Counted from the stretch's first letter, positions 33,953-43,207 are shown. The stretch: DNA of 64,000 bases from Opitutaceae bacterium (GCA_030693515.1 JAUYAK010000048.1:60590-124589); one strand, 5' to 3'. The notes: generated from the sequence alone by a model not told the origin. Made by a program: numbers and translations.

Positions 33953-35355
33953 TGCGCCCATCGCCTGCATTCTTGGGCCTCGTGCTCGCCACCGGTGCCT
34001 TCGCCGGCGAAGCGGTGAAAAAAATCACCTTCGAGGACGATGTCGTTCCGATCTTTCGCGACAACTGCCTCAAGTGCCACAACCCGGACAAGCTGAAGGG
34101 CGACCTCGATCTCACGTCGTTTGGGAACACGCTCAAGGGCGGCGGCAGCGGCGCGGCCGTCAACGCCGGCGATCCCGACGGCAGCCAGCTCTACAAGTCA
34201 ATCATCCATGCCGACGAGCCCACGATGCCGCCCAACGCCAAGCTCAGCGCGCGCGACATCGGCGTCATCCGCGATTGGATTGCGGGCGGCCTCCTCCAAG
34301 GCCGCAGCAGCAAGGCCATCGCCGGCCTCAAGCCCGCCGTCGATCTCGCGATCAAAGCCGGCGCGGTCGGCCGGCCCGAGGGCCCGCCGCCCATGCCCGG
34401 CCCCCTCGCCCTCGATCCGGTCGTGCGCGCCGCGCGCGGCACCGCGCTCACCGCCGTCGCGGCCAGCCCGTGGGCCCCGGTCGTCGCCCTCGCCGGCCCG
34501 CGGCAGATCGTGCTGCACCGCACCGATGACCTGGAGTTCCTCGGCGTCTTGCCGTTTCCCGACGGTTCGCCGGCCGACGTGAAGTTCAGCCGCAACGGCA
34601 AGCTGCTCATCGCCGGCGGCGGGCGCGGCGGCAAATCGGGCCTCGTGACGGTGTGGGATATCGCGACCGCCGAACGCGTCATCACCATCGGCGATCAATT
34701 CGACACCGTGCTCGCCGCCGATCTCAGCGCCGACCAGCAATGGATCGCCCTCGGTGGTCCGGATCGGGTCCTCAAAATCTACAACACCAAGGACGGCGCG
34801 CTCGAGCACCGGCTGAAAAAGCACACCGATTGGGTCACGGCCCTGGAGTTTTCCCCGGACGGCAAGGTGCTCGCGAGCGGCGACCGCAACGGCGGCCTCG
34901 TGCTTTGGGATGCCGCCAACGGGCAGGAGATGTTCACCCTCCCCGGCCACAAGGGCGCCATCACTGCGATCTCGTGGCGCGGCGATGCCGAGATGCTCGT
35001 CTCCGCCAGCGAGGATGGCACGCTGAAGCTATGGAAGGCGCGCGACGGCTCCGCCCTCCGCAGCCTCAACGCCCACCCCGGCGGCGTGCTCGCCGCCCGC
35101 TTCGCACCCGACGACCGCATCGTCTCCTCCGGCCGGGACCACAAGGTGCAGGTGTGGAACACCACCGGCCGCAACGTCGCGACCGCCGCCTTCAAGGGCG
35201 AACTGCCCAACCGCGTCGCGTTCAGCGACGACGGCAAGCGGATCATTTGCAGCGACTGGCACGGCCGCGTCCTCGTGTTCGACGCCGCCAACGGCAAGGC
35301 GGTCGGCGAGCTCACCACCCCGCCGCCCTCCGCCAAGGTCTCCGCCCTCGAGTAG
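33952..35355 (+). CDS. Cytochrome c-like domain fused to WD40 beta-propeller
   Basis: 467 residues; the ATG shares one base with the preceding stop (TGATG). After a signal peptide (AFLGLVLATGAFAGEA) comes a planctomycete-type haem domain with CLKCHNPDKLKGDLDL and a TMPPNAKLSARDIGVIRDWI segment. WD40 repeats follow from about residue 170 (LEFSPDGKVLASGDRNGGLV, SASEDGTLKLWKARDGSALR). It is probably periplasmic and a partner of the DUF1549 protein. It closes the cassette that separates modA from modB. Confidence 0.9.
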   Translation: MRPSPAFLGLVLATGAFAGEAVKKITFEDDVVPIFRDNCLKCHNPDKLKGDLDLTSFGNTLKGGGSGAAVNAGDPDGSQLYKSIIHADEPTMPPNAKLSARDIGVIRDWIAGGLLQGRSSKAIAGLKPAVDLAIKAGAVGRPEGPPPMPGPLALDPVVRAARGTALTAVAASPWAPVVALAGPRQIVLHRTDDLEFLGVLPFPDGSPADVKFSRNGKLLIAGGGRGGKSGLVTVWDIATAERVITIGDQFDTVLAADLSADQQWIALGGPDRVLKIYNTKDGALEHRLKKHTDWVTALEFSPDGKVLASGDRNGGLVLWDAANGQEMFTLPGHKGAITAISWRGDAEMLVSASEDGTLKLWKARDGSALRSLNAHPGGVLAARFAPDDRIVSSGRDHKVQVWNTTGRNVATAAFKGELPNRVAFSDDGKRIICSDWHGRVLVFDAANGKAVGELTTPPPSAKVSALE

Positions 35356-35437
35356 CGTGGCGGCGGGCGTCCCTGCCCGCCGCTACCTCGACCGTTCTTC
35401 GTTGAGCGCCCCGCCCCGAGCGTAGAGCGTCGCCGCC

Positions 35438-36142
35438 TTGCCTGACGCCGCCTCCAGTTTCCTCGGCCTGCCCGCGCCCCTCTGGCAATCGCTTTGGCTC
35501 ACCCTGCGGCTGGCCGCCATCACCACGCTCATCCTTGGGTTCGTGGGTCTGCCCCTCGCGCATTGGCTCAACACCACGCGATGGCGCCTCGCGCCGGCCA
35601 TCGAGGCGATGGTTGCGCTGCCCATCGTGCTCCCGCCGACGGTCATCGGCTTCTACCTGCTCGTGGCCTTTTCGCCGGCGCATGCGCCCGGGAGCTGGTG
35701 GCGGGATCTGCTGGGCGCACCGTTTGCCTTTTCGTTCGCGGGGCTCGTCGTCGCGTCGGTGTTCTACTCGCTGCCGTTTGCCGTCCAGCCCTTCCAAGCC
35801 GCGCTCCGCGCCGTGCCGCGCGACCAATTGGACGCGGGCGCGGCCCTCGGCGCGCGGCCGGTGAGCGTGTTTCTGCGCCTCCATGCCCCGCTCGCGCGGC
35901 GCGGCATCGCGGCGGGGCTCACGCTCGGTTTTGCGCACACGCTCGGCGAATTCGGCGTCGTCCTCATGATCGGCGGCTCGATTCCGGGCGAGACGCGCGT
36001 CGCGAGCATCGCGCTCTACGACGAGGTCCAGGCGCTCGCCTACCCTCAGGCGCATGCGTTTGCGGCGGTGCTGCTGGCCCTGTCGTTTGCACTGCTGCTC
36101 GCAGTCACCCTGCTGCAGCGCCGCCGCGCGGGTAGCGCTTGA
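35438..36142 (+). CDS. modB: ModB-like molybdate ABC transporter permease
   Basis: 234 residues from a TTG at 35438; no ATG or GTG fits upstream of the first membrane helix. It has five or six helices and the conserved ABC-permease EAA region as YSLPFAVQPFQAALRAVPRD, then AGAALGARPVSVFLRLHAPL. The family ending is GLTLGFAHTLGEFGVVLMIG and GSIPGETRVASIALYDEVQA. It works in the inner membrane with ModA and a ModC ATPase. ModC is absent; the next gene is a small His-rich protein. Confidence 0.9.
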   Translation: MPDAASSFLGLPAPLWQSLWLTLRLAAITTLILGFVGLPLAHWLNTTRWRLAPAIEAMVALPIVLPPTVIGFYLLVAFSPAHAPGSWWRDLLGAPFAFSFAGLVVASVFYSLPFAVQPFQAALRAVPRDQLDAGAALGARPVSVFLRLHAPLARRGIAAGLTLGFAHTLGEFGVVLMIGGSIPGETRVASIALYDEVQALAYPQAHAFAAVLLALSFALLLAVTLLQRRRAGSA

Positions 36143-36177
36143 CGCACCTGTCATAATCGCGCCCTTTCCCATCGCCC

Positions 36178-36522
36178 ATGTCCTCCCTCGCCCGCCTTAT
36201 GCCCGCCGCCTCGCGCCTCCGCGCGGTCGTGGCCGCGGGCTGCGCGGGGCTCGTGCTGGCGCTCACCGTTTTCGCCGCCAGCCCGCGCGCCCACGAATGG
36301 CTGCACGATGCCGATCATCACCACCATGACGAAGGTGACGCGGGCTGCGCGGTCGTGCTGTTGGCCGGCGGCGTGTCACTGCCGGTCGGTCCTGTCGCCC
36401 TGACGCCGCCGGTCGCGATCGCGTGCGACCAGCCGACGCTGGCGGCCACGGATGTCCTTTTGGTTTCGCCCCGCTACCTGTTCCAACCGGAGCGCGGGCC
36501 GCCAGCGCCGGGGAAGGCCTGA
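36178..36522 (+). CDS. Small histidine-rich exported protein
   Basis: 114 residues. An N-terminal hydrophobic segment (VVAAGCAGLVLALTVFAASP) is followed by a metal-binding-looking cluster, HEWLHDADHHHHDEGD. The C-terminal half is hydrophobic with SPRYLFQPERGPPAPG. It resembles DUF2946-type proteins that accompany metal transporters. It lies between modB and a ZnuD-like receptor, so a periplasmic role in zinc or copper delivery is the best guess. Confidence 0.65.
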   Translation: MSSLARLMPAASRLRAVVAAGCAGLVLALTVFAASPRAHEWLHDADHHHHDEGDAGCAVVLLAGGVSLPVGPVALTPPVAIACDQPTLAATDVLLVSPRYLFQPERGPPAPGKA

Positions 36523-36620
36523 GTAATCCGCGTCGCCCGCCGTGGCGACGCGTGGGTTGGCGCCGCACGCCCGGAGCGTGGGCGCGAGTTTGATCTCATC
36601 CGTCTGTTCTCCCCTTCACC

Positions 36621-38699
36621 ATGTCCGTTTTCCCCCGCATTTCGTTTTCATTGCTCGGCGCCGCGCTTCTGGCGGCCTCGAACCAAGCCCAAGTCGCGCC
36701 GGCGGCTCCGCCGGCGCACAGTCATCACGTCGAGCACCTCGACCAGTTTGTCGTAAGCGCCGGCCACGATGCCAAGACCTCGTTCGACGTCGCGCAGGGC
36801 ACCCATGTGCTCGCGGGCGAAGAACTGCACCGGCTGGCGCAGGCCACGCTGGGCGAGACGCTCGCCACTGTGCCCGGTGTCTCCTCCACCTACCACGGAC
36901 CCGGCGCGAGCCGACCCGTAATCCGCGGCCTCGGCGGCGAACGCGTGCGCGTGCTCGAAGGCGGCCTCGGCGCGCTCGATGTCTCCAGCCTCAGCCCGGA
37001 TCACAACACCGCAATCGAGCCGCTCTTCGCCTCGCGCATCGAGGTGCTGCGCGGGCCGAGCACGCTGCTCTACGGCAGCTCCGCGATCGGCGGCGTGGTC
37101 AACGTCATCGACAACGCCATCCCCGCGGCCAAGGCCGAAGCCCGCCTGCACGGCGCGGCCGAGCTGCGCGCGGGCGGCGCGGCGCGCGAGCGGACGGGCG
37201 TGGTTTCCCTCGGCTCCGGCGCGGGCCCCTTCGCCACCCAGCTCAACGCCCTCGTGCGGCGCACGCGCGACGCGGCCATCCCCGGCGTCGCGCGCATCGA
37301 TGAGGAGGCCCCCGCCCGCCAGACCCGCGGCTCACTGCCAAGCAGCGGCAGCGACACCCTCAGCGGCTCGCTCGGGGGCGCGTATTTCTGGGCCACGGGC
37401 CGCGCGGGCGCCGCGATCAGCCGGATCGAAAACGACTACGGCGTGCCCACCGGCGCCACGCCGCCGACCAGCATCCGCCTGCGCCGCACGCGCCTCGATC
37501 TCGAGGCGGAGTCGACGCGGGCGTTCGGCGCCTTTCGCGGCGCGAACGTGAAATTCGGCCTGGCCGACTACACGCACTCCGAGCTCAGCGGCTCGGACAT
37601 CGAGACCACGTTCAACAATAAAGCGTGGGAAGGCCGCCTTGAGTTGCCGCACGCACCGCTGGGCGGCGTGACGGGCATGGTGGGCGTGCAGGCCGCGCAC
37701 AGCGATTTCGACGTGGCGGGTGACGAGGTCGTCTCACCCGGTTCGCGCACGACCTCCGCCGCGCTTTTCGCGCTCGAGGAAGTGAAGCTGGGCGACCGCG
37801 CCACGCTCCAGTTTGGCGGCCGCTACGAAGGCCAGGTTATCAAACTCGGGGCGGTCGATCCGACCCTGCCCCGCGTGCCGGGCTATGCGGCGCGCTCCGG
37901 GCAAAAGAAAAAGGCCGACGGCGTGAGCGGCTCGCTCGGCCTCGTGGTCACGCCTGCCAAGGACTGGGCCATCGCCGCCGCGCTCACCCGCAGCGAGCGC
38001 CTGCCGACGGCGCAGGAGCTGTTTTCCAACGGCCCGCACGGCGCCACCCGCGCCTACGAGGTCGGCACCAGCGCCCTCGGGCGCGAACGCTCCACCGGCT
38101 TCGACGCGAGCGTGCGCCGGCGCGCCGGCTTCGTGACCGGATCAATCGGCGGATTCGTGAATCATTTTCGTGGCTTTGTTTTCGAGCGCGAACTGCCGGC
38201 GGGCGCCATCCCGGAGACCCGCAACGAGGACGGCCTCACGCCCTACCAGTTCGTCGCGACCGACGCCGATTTCCGCGGCGGCGAGATCGATCTGCTCCTG
38301 CATCTCATCGAAACCCAGCATCACCGGCTGCACCTCGGGCTCAGCGCCGACTCCGTGCGCGCCACCGAAAAGAAAAGCAACCGCCCCCTGCCCCGCATCC
38401 CGCCGCTGCGGCATGGCGCTCGGCTCAGCTACGAGGACGGCCGCTGGCACGCCGTGATCGAGGCGCAGCGCGCCGCCCCCCAGGGCCGCCTCGCGCCGGG
38501 CGAAACCTACACGCCCGGCTACACGCTGCTGAACGCCAGCGTGAGCGTGCTGCTCCCCACGCGGCACGCGCGCTACGAGGTGTTTGCCCGCGGCCACAAT
38601 CTCACCGACGCCGAGGCCCGCGTGCATGGCTCGTTCCTCAAGGAGTTCGCGCCGCTCCCCGGCCGGGGTGTGCTCGCGGGCGTGCGCGTTTCGTTCTGA
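36621..38699 (+). CDS. TonB-dependent outer-membrane receptor, ZnuD-like
   Basis: 692 residues. A signal peptide is followed by a His-rich stretch (HSHHVEHLDQFVVSAGHD), which overlaps the TonB box region. The plug has ETLATVPGVSSTYHGPGASR, VIRGLGGERVRVLEGGLGAL and RIEVLRGPSTLLYGSSAIGG. The 22-strand barrel ends in GRGVLAGVRVSF with a terminal Phe. The plug wording (SSLSPDHNTAIEPL) and the His-rich start match zinc receptors of the ZnuD type, but copper is also possible given the nearby CusF-like protein. Energy would come from TonB-ExbB-ExbD, which are not in the window. Confidence 0.88.
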   Translation: MSVFPRISFSLLGAALLAASNQAQVAPAAPPAHSHHVEHLDQFVVSAGHDAKTSFDVAQGTHVLAGEELHRLAQATLGETLATVPGVSSTYHGPGASRPVIRGLGGERVRVLEGGLGALDVSSLSPDHNTAIEPLFASRIEVLRGPSTLLYGSSAIGGVVNVIDNAIPAAKAEARLHGAAELRAGGAARERTGVVSLGSGAGPFATQLNALVRRTRDAAIPGVARIDEEAPARQTRGSLPSSGSDTLSGSLGGAYFWATGRAGAAISRIENDYGVPTGATPPTSIRLRRTRLDLEAESTRAFGAFRGANVKFGLADYTHSELSGSDIETTFNNKAWEGRLELPHAPLGGVTGMVGVQAAHSDFDVAGDEVVSPGSRTTSAALFALEEVKLGDRATLQFGGRYEGQVIKLGAVDPTLPRVPGYAARSGQKKKADGVSGSLGLVVTPAKDWAIAAALTRSERLPTAQELFSNGPHGATRAYEVGTSALGRERSTGFDASVRRRAGFVTGSIGGFVNHFRGFVFERELPAGAIPETRNEDGLTPYQFVATDADFRGGEIDLLLHLIETQHHRLHLGLSADSVRATEKKSNRPLPRIPPLRHGARLSYEDGRWHAVIEAQRAAPQGRLAPGETYTPGYTLLNASVSVLLPTRHARYEVFARGHNLTDAEARVHGSFLKEFAPLPGRGVLAGVRVSF

Positions 38700-38772
38700 A
38701 GCCTTTTCGTCCGGCCGGCGTCACGGCTCCTCGCTCGACGCCGCCGGGCGCATCGGCTTTAACGCGGCCTCC

Positions 38773-40389
38773 TTGGACTTCAGCAAAGAGGCACCCGTCG
38801 TCTTCGATCCGCGCGACCGCACCCACCGGCGCAGGCTTTGGGTGCGCGTCGCGGCGCCGGGCGGCGTCTACTATCACGTCTTCTGGCCGCGCGTCGCCGC
38901 CGCCTGCGCCGCCCTCGCCTTGGCTGCCTGGCTCGGCCTGGCGGCCGCCGCGTGGGGCTACCTCAAGTTTCGCCGCGGCTACGACGCGGTGAGCTATGTT
39001 AACCTTGTGTTCTACCCTTGGCGGCGCGCCGAGCATCAGACCGGCCTCGGGCATTACTACATCGCAGCCGGTCGCGCCGCCTGGGAACGCCAGGAATACC
39101 GCGAGGCCTATGCCCTCCTCCTCGCCGGCCTCGCGCGGGTGCCGGGCGATCTGACCGCGCGGCGCTACATCGCGATCACGGAGATGCGCATCGGCCGGCC
39201 CGAGCGCGCTGTGCGGACCCTGCTCGCCGGGGTGGATCATGCGCGCGGCAACCTCGACTACCTCCGGCTGCTCTTCGCGACGCTGCTCGAGGCCCAGGAG
39301 GACGACCGCGCGGTGGAACTCGCGCGGCAACTCCTGCCCGCCGTGCCCGACGGCCAGCCCGTGCATCAGTTCATCGCGCTGCAGGCCGCCACGGCGCACT
39401 ACCACCGCGGGCGCACCGCAGAGGCCGAACGCCTCGTCGCGGAATGGCGGCTCGACCGCATCCTCGAGGGCCAGCTGCTGCTCGCGCGCTGCGACTGGCA
39501 GCGCGGCCGCCGCGAGGCGGCGCTCGCCCGGCTCGAGCGCCTCGTGCCGCAGTTCCCCAAGCGCGACGATCTCTATGTCGAGCTGGTGCGCTACCACCGC
39601 GAGCTCGGCCAGCACGACGAGGCCCGGCGCTATGCGCTCATGCGCCAGTTCAACAACCCCGGCAGCGCCGGGGCGCGCATCGACGTCCTGCATGCCTATC
39701 GCAATTCCGGCGACACCGCGGCCGAACAGCGCGAACTCGCCGCCTACCTCGCCACTTTTTCCAAGGACCAATCCGCGCTCGTGCTGCTGGCGTGGTTCGC
39801 CGTGGACACCGCGCAGCCCCGCCTCGCGGATCAGGCGCACGCGCTGGCGCAGCAGGCCAGGCTGCCGCTCGCGGTCTTCAATCTCGCGCGCGTGCAGGCC
39901 CTCATCGCGGCCCAGGACTACGCGGCGGCGGTCGCGCTCACCGAGACCACGGCCCGCCCGGCGGCGGCCAGCCTGGAGGCCTTCGGCGCGCTGCTGGGCG
40001 CGCTCCGCGCCGTCGCGCTCTTCGGCGCCGGCGACCTCGCGCGCGCGCAGGTGGCGCTCGGCGCATTTGTGGAGGGCCCGCGCGTGCGCGCGACCGACCT
40101 CCTGCTGGTCGCGCAACAGCTCAAGACCCTCGGCCATCCCGGTCCGGCCCGGCGCGTCGTCGCCCGCGCCTGCGAACTCGATCCCCGCAACGAGCCCGCG
40201 CTCGTGGCGCTCGTGAAGCTCGACACCGAGGCCGGCGATCGCGTCGCGCTGGCCGAGAATCTCCCGCGCCTGTTTGCCATGCGCCGCCATCACCGCGCGA
40301 CGCTGGAGCAAACCCTGCGCACCCTCACCGATCCGGCCGATGCCCCGCTGCGCAAGCAGATCGAAGACGCCCTCGCGCAACCGGACTGA
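38773..40389 (+). CDS. Membrane-anchored TPR-repeat protein
   Basis: About 538 residues if it starts at the TTG at 38773 (LDFSKEAPVVFDPRDRTHRR). No ATG or GTG is available in the gap after the receptor gene, so the start is uncertain. One membrane helix lies at about residues 38-60 (ACAALALAAWLGLAAAAWGY). The remainder is TPR-like: AGRAAWERQEYREAYALLLA, ARRYALMRQFNNPGSAGARI, ARRVVARACELDPRNEPALV. It probably acts as a scaffold on one face of the inner membrane. The stop overlaps the first base of a 128-bp inverted-repeat element. Confidence 0.75.
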   Translation: MDFSKEAPVVFDPRDRTHRRRLWVRVAAPGGVYYHVFWPRVAAACAALALAAWLGLAAAAWGYLKFRRGYDAVSYVNLVFYPWRRAEHQTGLGHYYIAAGRAAWERQEYREAYALLLAGLARVPGDLTARRYIAITEMRIGRPERAVRTLLAGVDHARGNLDYLRLLFATLLEAQEDDRAVELARQLLPAVPDGQPVHQFIALQAATAHYHRGRTAEAERLVAEWRLDRILEGQLLLARCDWQRGRREAALARLERLVPQFPKRDDLYVELVRYHRELGQHDEARRYALMRQFNNPGSAGARIDVLHAYRNSGDTAAEQRELAAYLATFSKDQSALVLLAWFAVDTAQPRLADQAHALAQQARLPLAVFNLARVQALIAAQDYAAAVALTETTARPAAASLEAFGALLGALRAVALFGAGDLARAQVALGAFVEGPRVRATDLLLVAQQLKTLGHPGPARRVVARACELDPRNEPALVALVKLDTEAGDRVALAENLPRLFAMRRHHRATLEQTLRTLTDPADAPLRKQIEDALAQPD

Positions 40390-40516
40390 TACCAATCGCC
40401 CAATGGTTTTACCCGTAGGGCCCGACCTTGGTCCGCGCCTCGGCCGGACGCCCACGACGGAGGCATCGACCAAGGTCGAGCCCTACCAAGACGCAAAAGG
40501 ATTGGGCGTTTGGTAT
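40389..40516. mobile_element. MITE-like element with terminal inverted repeats
   Basis: Outer arms ATACCAATCGCCCAAT (40389-40404) and ATTGGGCGTTTGGTAT (40501-40516) pair at 15 of 16 positions. Inside lies a second inverted pair, GTAGGGCCCGACCTTGGTC (40415-40433) and GACCAAGGTCGAGCCCTAC (40468-40486). The inner right arm is identical to 10889-10907. It carries no coding sequence. It sits between convergent genes and may be a non-autonomous element or composite REP. Confidence 0.6.
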
Positions 40517-40524
40517 GAGCCGGC

Positions 40525-41448
40525 CTACTCCAGCCCGAAGACCGCCTTCGCGTAACTGTCCACGCTGAACGGCTGCAAGTCCTCCGGCTGCTCGCCGAGG
40601 CCGAGAAAATAGATCGGGATTTTCAGCTGACGGTAGATGCCCACCAGCGCGCCGCCGCGGCTCGTGCCGTCAAGCTTGGTGACGACGAGGCCCGTCAGCC
40701 CGAAGCTCTGGTGAAACGCCTTGGCCTGCTCGATCGAATTGCTGCCGAGCGAGCCATCGACCACCAGCCAGCGGTGCTGCGGCGCGGCGGGATCGTTCTT
40801 CTGGAGCACGCGCCGGATCTTGGCGAGTTCCTCCATGAGGTTCCCCTTGGTGTGCAACCGGCCCGCCGTGTCCACGATCAGGAAATCGCGCCCGCGTGAT
40901 TTCGCAGCCTGCCACGCGTCGAAGGCCACGGCCGCGGAGTCCGCGCCGGTGTGGCTCGCAATGATCTCGATCTCAAGGCGCGTGGCCCACGCTTTGAGCT
41001 GCTCGACGGCCGCGGCACGAAAGGTATCGCAGGCCGCGAGCGTGACGGTGCGGCCCTCCTGCTTCATTTTCCACGCGAGCTTGGCCGAGGTCGTCGTCTT
41101 GCCCGAACCATTGACGCCGATCATCGCGATCACGACGGGCGAGCCCGTGGCGACGCTCAGGTCGAGCCGGCCCTCCGAGCCTGCGAGCACGCGCTTGAGG
41201 ACCGCAGCACCGATGGCGGCGGCCTGCTGGCCGTGCAGCGTGGCATCTTTTTTGTAGGCCGCTTTGATCTCGGCCAGGATCTCACCCGTCGTCTCGACGC
41301 CGAAGTCCGCCGTGTAGAGCGCCTCCTCGAGCGTCTCGAGCGACGAGGCGTCGATCGGCTTCTGCCCGAAGATCGCGGCCGTCTTCGACGCGATCGCCGA
41401 GACGGTCTTCGCAAAACCTTCCTTAAATTTTTTGAACAGGCCGAACAT
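40525..41448 (-). CDS. ftsY: Signal recognition particle receptor FtsY
   Basis: 307 residues, the NG core without a long acidic A domain. The GTPase motifs are in order: G1 IGVNGSGKTTTSAKLAW, the SRP insertion DTFRAAAVEQLKAWA, G3 VDTAGRLHTKGNLMEELAKI and G4 TKLDGTSRGG, ending with IYFLGLGEQPEDLQPFSVDS. It docks ribosome-bound SRP at the inner membrane. It is the third gene of a ribH-nusB-ftsY run on the minus strand. Confidence 0.97.
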   Translation of the reverse strand: MFGLFKKFKEGFAKTVSAIASKTAAIFGQKPIDASSLETLEEALYTADFGVETTGEILAEIKAAYKKDATLHGQQAAAIGAAVLKRVLAGSEGRLDLSVATGSPVVIAMIGVNGSGKTTTSAKLAWKMKQEGRTVTLAACDTFRAAAVEQLKAWATRLEIEIIASHTGADSAAVAFDAWQAAKSRGRDFLIVDTAGRLHTKGNLMEELAKIRRVLQKNDPAAPQHRWLVVDGSLGSNSIEQAKAFHQSFGLTGLVVTKLDGTSRGGALVGIYRQLKIPIYFLGLGEQPEDLQPFSVDSYAKAVFGLE

Positions 41449-41519
41449 GGCGGAGGAGCGAAATCACGGGACGAAGGCGCGGCGCTTCCGCCCGCGGGCG
41501 GAAACGCGCCGGGCGGGCG

Positions 41520-41963
41520 TCACTCCACCGTCCGCGCGTCGCGGCCGAGCTCCGACTTCAGGCGGTCGAGGATGCCGTTGATGAAGCGCTTCGAATCCGC
41601 GTTGGAGAAAGTCTTGGAGAGATCGATGGCTTCGTTGATGGAGACGACCGGCGGGATGTCCTTGCGATAGAGCATCTCGAACATCGCCAGCCGCAGGATC
41701 GCGAGGTCGATTTTGGCGATGCGCGCGAAATCCCAATTTTGGGCGAGCCCCTTGATGCGCGCATCGATCGCCTCGACGTTGAGGATCACGCCCTGGATGA
41801 TCTCCTCGGCGTAATTGTAGTGGTCGCGCGGGCCTTCGCAGCCCTCGAAGAACACCCCCAGATCCTCGGCGAGGTTTCGCGGCTCGTTCATGCTCCACGC
41901 ATAGAGGTATTGGACGGCGGCGACGCGACCATCGCGCCGCTGGGCAAAGTTGGGTTTGCTCAT
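41520..41963 (-). CDS. nusB: Transcription antitermination factor NusB
   Basis: 147 residues from the ATG at 41961-41963. The all-helical family pattern is clear: RRDGRVAAVQYLYAWSMNE near the start, FARIAKIDLAILRLAMFEML in the middle and PPVVSINEAIDLSKTFSNAD, then KRFINGILDRL. NusB with NusE binds boxA in rRNA leaders. It overlaps the ribH stop by 4 nt, the common ribH-nusB coupling. Confidence 0.96.
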   Translation of the reverse strand: MSKPNFAQRRDGRVAAVQYLYAWSMNEPRNLAEDLGVFFEGCEGPRDHYNYAEEIIQGVILNVEAIDARIKGLAQNWDFARIAKIDLAILRLAMFEMLYRKDIPPVVSINEAIDLSKTFSNADSKRFINGILDRLKSELGRDARTVE

Positions 41964-42433
41964 CGGGAAAGTCTCCGGTGCAGCGCCGCCATCTCGAGGG
42001 CGGCGGCAGCGAACTCGGCGCCACGGTTGATGCGGCCGGTGCAGCGCGCGCGGGCCTGGGCCACAGTGTTGACGGCCATCACGCCGTTGATGACCGGCAC
42101 GCCGGTGCCGAGCGCCACCTGCTGCAAGGCATGGGAAACGCTCTCGCCCACCAATTCGTGGTGGTTGGTATCGCCGGCGATCAACACGCCCAAGCCGATC
42201 ACGCAGTGACGCCGGCCCGCAGCGGCGAGCCGCTGCGCCGCCCAAGGCACCTCGTGCGAACCCGGCACACGCAGCACTGTGATATCCACTTCCCGCACGC
42301 CCGAGGCCTGGAGGGAGGCAAGCACGCGCGCCATCAACCCATCGACGAGCGTCTGATTGAAGCGCGCCGCCACGAGGCCGAACCGGAAACCGGTGCCGCG
42401 CAGGGTCGTGGAAGCTGGAGCAGAGAGACTCAT
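41960..42433 (-). CDS. ribH: 6,7-dimethyl-8-ribityllumazine synthase
   Basis: 157 residues. Family motifs are FGLVAARFNQTLVDGLMARV, VLRVPGSHEVPWAAQRLAAA and GDTNHHELVGESVSHALQQV, with PVINGVMAVNTVAQARARC. The His pair in TNHHE includes the catalytic histidine. It catalyses the penultimate step of riboflavin synthesis as an icosahedral or pentameric assembly. Other rib genes are not in the window. Confidence 0.97.
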   Translation of the reverse strand: MSLSAPASTTLRGTGFRFGLVAARFNQTLVDGLMARVLASLQASGVREVDITVLRVPGSHEVPWAAQRLAAAGRRHCVIGLGVLIAGDTNHHELVGESVSHALQQVALGTGVPVINGVMAVNTVAQARARCTGRINRGAEFAAAALEMAALHRRLSR

Positions 42434-42730
42434 GGTGGATGGCGAACGGGACCGCGGGCATCCGCGGAAGGTTGAGGAACACGCCTCTTGCGGTGCTTCG
42501 CAACCCGAAATTCCGGGGCCTACAGTGCCACCTGCCCGCCCTCTCGACGCCGTGGCCGTCGAGCCTCACGACTTTGCACGGGCTGCGCGGGAGTCCGGGC
42601 CTTTTTCAAGCCCTGCGCGGCGGGATTTTTTTACCCCGACACCTCGTGTCACGCAGTCCATGGCTGGACGGCAAAACCCATCACCGTCTCGCAGCCCGTT
42701 GCGGGAGTCGAAAGGCAACCTCCACCGTCC
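42434..42730. other. Gene-free gap upstream of ribH
   Basis: Besides presumed promoter sequence for ribH I see nothing definite. I looked for an FMN-riboswitch-like leader on the minus strand and did not recognise one by eye. Confidence 0.3.
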
Positions 42731-43207
42731 TCAACCGCGGAAGTCGATTACGTGAGTCTCGCCTGAGCCTTCGACCGCTTCGCCCTCAGCCGCTCCCGGA
42801 AGCAGCGTGATGTAGAGCTTAAAGAGATAGGGCGGGCGAACGATTCTTGGCGATGTAAGGGCCATGCCATCGTCCGTGCGGGTAAGAAGCAGGCGCTCCG
42901 AGCCGGAAATATTTTTTGGATTCCAGCGCAGCACCGCGCGCGGGACATCGGCGGCGATGGGCTTCCGCTTCGCGTCGTAGAACGAAATCTTGAACGTATT
43001 CCCGACGATCTGGACCCCCATGAAGCCGGCCGCCCCACGCGAAACTTCGATCCCTTCGATCTTCGCGGGTTCGGCCTCACCCTTCTTTTTGGCGGCCTTG
43101 GAAGCCGGATCCGCAGCCATCACGGCGCGCACCAGGTAGCCGGGCGTCTCGGACTTCATCATCAGGCCGGTGGCAAAGGATCCGATCAGGATGAGCAGCG
43201 CTTTCAT
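42731..43207 (-). CDS. Exported protein of unknown function
   Basis: 158 residues with a weak N-terminal signal (MKALLILIGSFATGLMMKSE). A Lys/Ala-rich linker follows. A single beta-rich domain then carries GFMGVQIVGNTFKISFYDAK, VLRWNPKNISGSERLLLTRT and PPYLFKLYITLLPGAAEGEA. I do not recognise the family. It stands alone between ribH and the divergent carbonic anhydrase gene. Confidence 0.75.
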   Translation of the reverse strand: MKALLILIGSFATGLMMKSETPGYLVRAVMAADPASKAAKKKGEAEPAKIEGIEVSRGAAGFMGVQIVGNTFKISFYDAKRKPIAADVPRAVLRWNPKNISGSERLLLTRTDDGMALTSPRIVRPPYLFKLYITLLPGAAEGEAVEGSGETHVIDFRG

